The position numbers were made by a program, and so were the translations under genes. From contig JAJTUQ010000003.1 in NCBI GenBank assembly GCA_021399445.1, forward strand, positions 2,418,001 through 2,482,000: a stretch of DNA of 64,000 nucleotides, read 5' to 3'. Numbering within the stretch: position 1 is the stretch's first letter; every line of letters starts with the position of its first letter. The notes below the pieces were generated by a model, which saw only the letters and a program-made list of their open reading frames with translations, made no database searches and had not been told where the DNA came from. Origin of the DNA: Xylogone sp. PMI_703. Its lineage: Eukaryota; Ascomycota; Leotiomycetes. Shown in pieces: positions 60,185-64,000 of the stretch.

Positions 60185-61106
60185 ACCTCTTTTCCCTTCA
60201 TCTGCTTCTGATTACATCTTTCCATCACCTACCTCTCCTCCCGTTCTCTCTGTATAACAGCTGCTTTTTTCTTTCTCTCTTTCTTCCCTAGAGAACGTGG
60301 CAGGAGTCGTAGGCTTTGGGCTTGTAACTTCTGTTTTTTACCTTTTCGATTTGTATCTGCATGCATGATACCCTGGTTTAGAGGAAATTCATTACGGAGC
60401 AATATGGTGGCTGGGAATGGTTTTCTGGTGTTTTCTAGGCGTGTTAGTTCGGGCTTTTCTTGAGGCCTTCTGAAGCTCCTTCTACAGATTGTGGAAGAGA
60501 CGTGTACCAATCCTAAAATAGGAAATGGAAAAAGTTATTTACAGGTGTAATTTGCTCTTGGTGATACGGATTTCTTAAATTTGAAACATATTGAATACGA
60601 CGTACAGTATATGTAGATGGAATGCACACTTGTAGAAGGGTTCAATTCACTAGACGTTATATTATTTTGTCCCAACCGCTAGAATTATGGAAGATCTCAC
60701 TTGATTTTTGTAAAGAACCAACTAAACTTTAGAGCTAAAATACAGGGGCGTAAATCCAACGTGTTTCGACTACCAAAGACAAACGCTCAGCAGAGGAATA
60801 CAATTAACGCCAACCGAACACCATGCAAAAGATATTACCTGCCGCTCTTCCGTGGACGATACCAAAATAACAGAGAAAAACAACCGAAAATAACGTTTAC
60901 TCTTTGGATATTTTTGTTATACCAGATATTGAATGATGACGACGATCATGATGATGTTGCTATTGTTACAGACCAAGGTTCGGGAAGTAAGCTTATATGG
61001 CTTAATACAGCTTGGCTATGTCTAATGAGGAACCCTTTTCATATGCGAAAAGAGTAGAGAGGAATATGAGATGGGATGATGAGATCTCGACGTGCTAGAT
61101 GCACAT
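60185..61106. other. Convergent intergenic stretch spp1/ECM3-like
   Basis: Two 3' regions. A 118-codon open frame near 60701 has no ATG-initiated family features. No RNA gene is recognised. Confidence 0.45.
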
Positions 61107-63042
61107 TTATGCGTTTGCCCATTCGACGACTTCGAGGGCGCACATGACGAGGATGAGTGTTGAAGGTAGAATCCTAAAAACGTGTTAATTGAAATGGTAC
61201 ATAGATTGTATAGATACATTGGAGATTTAAGGTAGACCGGGATTTGGATACATACCAGATAACATAGCTCTGGAACAGAAGTTTGCTCATAACAGGCTCA
61301 TAAACGCCATTGATCTGGCAGATCTGAGCCAATTGCAGGGCGCTAGGCGCACCTGTAAGCAAGAAGCAGACAATGACGAAAATGGGATCGTCAACGATTG
61401 AGACGGGCACGTATTTGGCCACGATTGCGAGCAAAGGAGCCATGATGATAGTAGGTAGCAGCATTCGTGAGATCAATGACGCTACGAGAAGCTTGGTTCC
61501 GATTTGGACTTCTTCTGAGTTTGGATCCCCTTCTTGAACTTCCGGGGGCAAGGTGTTCCGTGCGAGGTTTGCGCCAAGGACAACAAGGATAAGTGGGACA
61601 GCAACACCTCCAGACTGCGAGACCGCTCTAGTAACGGAGTTTGCGATGAAAGAACCATCCTCAAAGAAGAGACGCTGAAGACTAGGGATGGATGCCACAA
61701 TTATAGCAAACAGCATAGCCCAAAGAGGCGGATTCATGAACTCCCACGCCGCGTTGAAGAATCGAGACACTGCCGAGTTGAAAGCTGTTACAATTCGCTG
61801 TAAAAAGGGAGGAAGAGCATAGAATGCTCGATGAGATGCTTCTTCTATCTTGTACCCTGCTGCTGAGACTGTACGCTTGGTGTGAAGGCGAACAAGAGGG
61901 ATCCAACCTCGAATACCGTTAGGCAGTTCCTGTTCTTCGGCATTTGGGCTTCGGATGTGAGGGAAAGAAGTGAGATTGCCGCTATTACGGAGACCAGCTC
62001 CATTGCTGGTAGTATGGATGCCGTTTGACTTGTTATTGGTGACCAAATAATTGTCCTCATCTTCCGAGTCAACCGAACCAGCATAGTGGATGTTCGTGAT
62101 GGGAGTTCGTCCACCGGAGTCAAATGAAGTCGTAGAGGAACTTGCAATTTTCGAACCACCATTGTCCTTTCCTACTTTACGGCCACGGCCCTCGTCGTCG
62201 TCATCGTCGTCCACATTCAGCCCAGGGATAAGTTCCGGCTCATCTCTGTAACGGCCCTCCTCAGCCTCTGATTCTGGTCCGTACGAGTCGAGAGGCGCCA
62301 GGAGCACATGGTAACCCCAACTCCATCTCACCAACTGACCTAGCTGTTGGAAGATTAGCAAGTATAAGATACCTCGTGCAGCAACTTCATCGTCGTTATC
62401 TCCCGGGATCTTATCCCAATGCAGTCCCTTGAGTGTTTGCGATAGCGAAATAACCAGCGAGATGGGCAGCGAGTTCGAGTTTCCAAAGACTCCCATAGCC
62501 GTCACAAAGTTCGCCGGCCGTTTTCCAAACCCAAATGCTCTCGAGACGGCGATGGATACAACATAGGAAACGAATGTCTGGACGATGAAGATGACGGGAA
62601 TGACGGCAAGCTCAGCGAGCTTGTCAGCCGTGAGCTGCGATGCCAATTTGGTGAAGACTGCACAGTCATAAGTCAGCATAAGGGTATTGTAGACATGTTA
62701 GTTCAAACATAAGAGAGACTCTTCCTACGTACTCAGACATGGCGTGAAGAGAGCGACGTTCAGGTTCGCTACAAACTTCTGCTTATCCGCATCGAACATG
62801 CCCTGCCGCGCAACAATGTAGCCCGGCAGACTCACGCAGACGACCTCCATGACGGCCTCGAAGACCAGCAGGATGAGGTGACCCAGCGCCGGATGGGAGT
62901 CATGGTCGTTGGTGCGCCGAGTCAGGGCCCCGAAGGCGATATCTGAGAATGACGAGCGACTGGTGATTGACGCAATCGAGTCTCTACCTGCGACGGCGGC
63001 ATTGGCAAGGCGAAAGGAAGTGGGCGACGTGAAAATCGCCAT
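61107..63042 (-). CDS. ECM3-like member of the auxin efflux carrier (AEC) family
   Basis: A multispan membrane transporter of the AEC family, like yeast Ecm3, of uncertain substrate. Exons are 62733-63042, 61256-62657 and 61107-61173, about 592 residues. The start is the ATG at 63042; an in-frame GTG upstream is not an expected start. N-terminal helices include LGHLILLVFEAVMEVVCVSLPGYIVARQG, then FVANLNVALFTPCLIFTKLASQL across intron 1, and the family motif ...GVFGNSNSLPISLVISL. A long acidic, hydrophilic central loop (about residues 215-385, with a DDDDDDEGRGRK run) separates two helix bundles, as in Ecm3. The second bundle has NPPLWAMLFAIIVASIPSLQ, GGVAVPLILVVLGANLARNT and ISRMLLPTIIMAPLLAIVAKYVP. 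Intron 2 completes SYVIWILPSTLILVMCALEVVEWANA. Confidence 0.87.
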
Positions 63043-64000
63043 TGAGGAGGAGAAGAGGAATGCGCGAGTATTATTTCCCTCGATCACGCGCGAGAGATTG
63101 AGGAAAATGATGGATAAAACACAGATGAAATGATTGTGGAAGGTACGGGAGAAGGTACGAGGAAGAGAGTTGTGTGGTTTATCGTAATCTACGATGATGT
63201 GACGCTAGGCAGCTTGGGCATTCTTTGATACGATATGGCCGCGCCAGCAACAAGGTTCTTTGCTTTTTCTTGCCTTACGTATTACGGCAGTGCGACGATG
63301 AAACATTGATAGAAACCGAACCAGTAACATATCATATTGTTGTTTCTCAACAGAGACATCAAAAATCAAAGAGAGGCGCAGGGCCTGGGCGCTGGATTGT
63401 AACAGTGGCAAAGCCTTACAGTAAGTACAGTACAGTAGTGCTGCGACTCGTTCGCAACAGAGCGGCAGGGCGGCTGCTGCAACATTTACGAACCCGCGAG
63501 ACTGAACGAAACACGTGCAGCCTCAAGAGACGTCGGCGGGTCACGCAGAGAGAAACCCCAAAAGGGAAAGGTTCGAGATGCATTTGTGAGGCCTTAGGAC
63601 GCAATGTTCGCGCCACTGATAAGGCTAGCGCATTCAGCCTATCGCAAGTGGTCCTGGTCAGAGCGACGTCATCCACCGTCCTTGGTCACTGAAGAGGGCA
63701 AATAGGGGCATTTGGCTCTTCTCCTACTTGCGTACGTTCTTTCTACTCTCTCGAGTCTCTCCACCATTCAATCCATCATTTGTTTATTTATCTTAACCAC
63801 GTCACGTCTGGTGATAACCCTATAGACCACCAGCCTGCTCTACGCACTCTTCTACGGCATGAACTCCACCAGAGGGCTTCACAAGTCCACACAATTTCAT
63901 CATCATCATGCGTGGACTGGAATCGACTCTTACGAATAGTGTCATAGTGTCGTGCTGATTTACATTTCCCATGGTAACAAACCCCTTAATCAGCAGATGC
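63043..64000. other. Region upstream of the ECM3-like gene to the window edge
   Basis: This holds the promoter of the ECM3-like gene. It includes a GTAC palindrome repeat at 63425-63437. A 155-codon open frame at 63225-63692 (+) overlaps others on the opposite strand and shows no family features. Confidence 0.45.

Overview
The window is nuclear DNA of a filamentous ascomycete fungus (Pezizomycotina; long AT-rich intergenic stretches and best-fitting families suggest Leotiomycetes, an inference). The evidence is short introns of about 45-90 bases with GT(A/G)NGT donors, CTAAC/CTAAT branch points and CAG/TAG acceptors, together with fungus-specific families: NimA kinase, fungal Zn2Cys6 and MtfA-type C2H2 regulators, FLC/TRP-like channels, DUF7702 membrane proteins and SLS1. 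I support 19 protein genes (one cut by the left edge) and one intron-bearing tRNA-Gln gene. Splice sites were worked out by hand from frame continuity, so exon limits are predictions. Layout, left to right: an sls1-like mitochondrial gene (-, partial); nse3 (+) of the Smc5/6 complex; sf3b5 (-), a tiny spliceosomal subunit; an unrecognised cysteine/histidine-rich gene (+); a DUF7702 seven-helix membrane protein (-); a Zn2Cys6 regulator (+); a UPF0303 protein (-); the meiotic cohesin rec8 (-); an FLC/TRP-like membrane protein (-); a 4.3 kb gene-free stretch; an ankyrin-BTB protein (-) divergent from the NimA mitotic kinase (+); Rab escort protein mrs6 (-); a ferric-reductase-type flavocytochrome (-); exosome subunit rrp43 (+); a 12.9 kb gene desert; an MtfA-like C2H2 regulator (+); 4 kb without a supported protein gene; tRNA-Gln(CTG); a secreted SGNH/GDSL hydrolase (-); the BLOC-1 subunit cnl1 (+); the COMPASS PHD subunit spp1 (+); and an ECM3/auxin-efflux-carrier-like transporter (-). 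Most genes are housekeeping and do not form one pathway, although several (nse3, rec8, nimA, spp1) act on chromosomes. There is no clear transposon, CRISPR array, biosynthetic cluster or viral sequence. The most unusual signal is non-coding: the palindromic 9-mer GTACNGTAC occurs at least 12 times by my count, where about one is expected by chance in 64 kb. The copies cluster in the desert upstream of the MtfA-like gene and in the 4.3 kb stretch upstream of the FLC gene. Other points of interest are candidate Zn2Cys6-type palindromes upstream of the Zn2Cys6 gene and of the SGNH hydrolase, a 21-base microexon, an intron directly after a start codon, and a His-rich tail on Cnl1.
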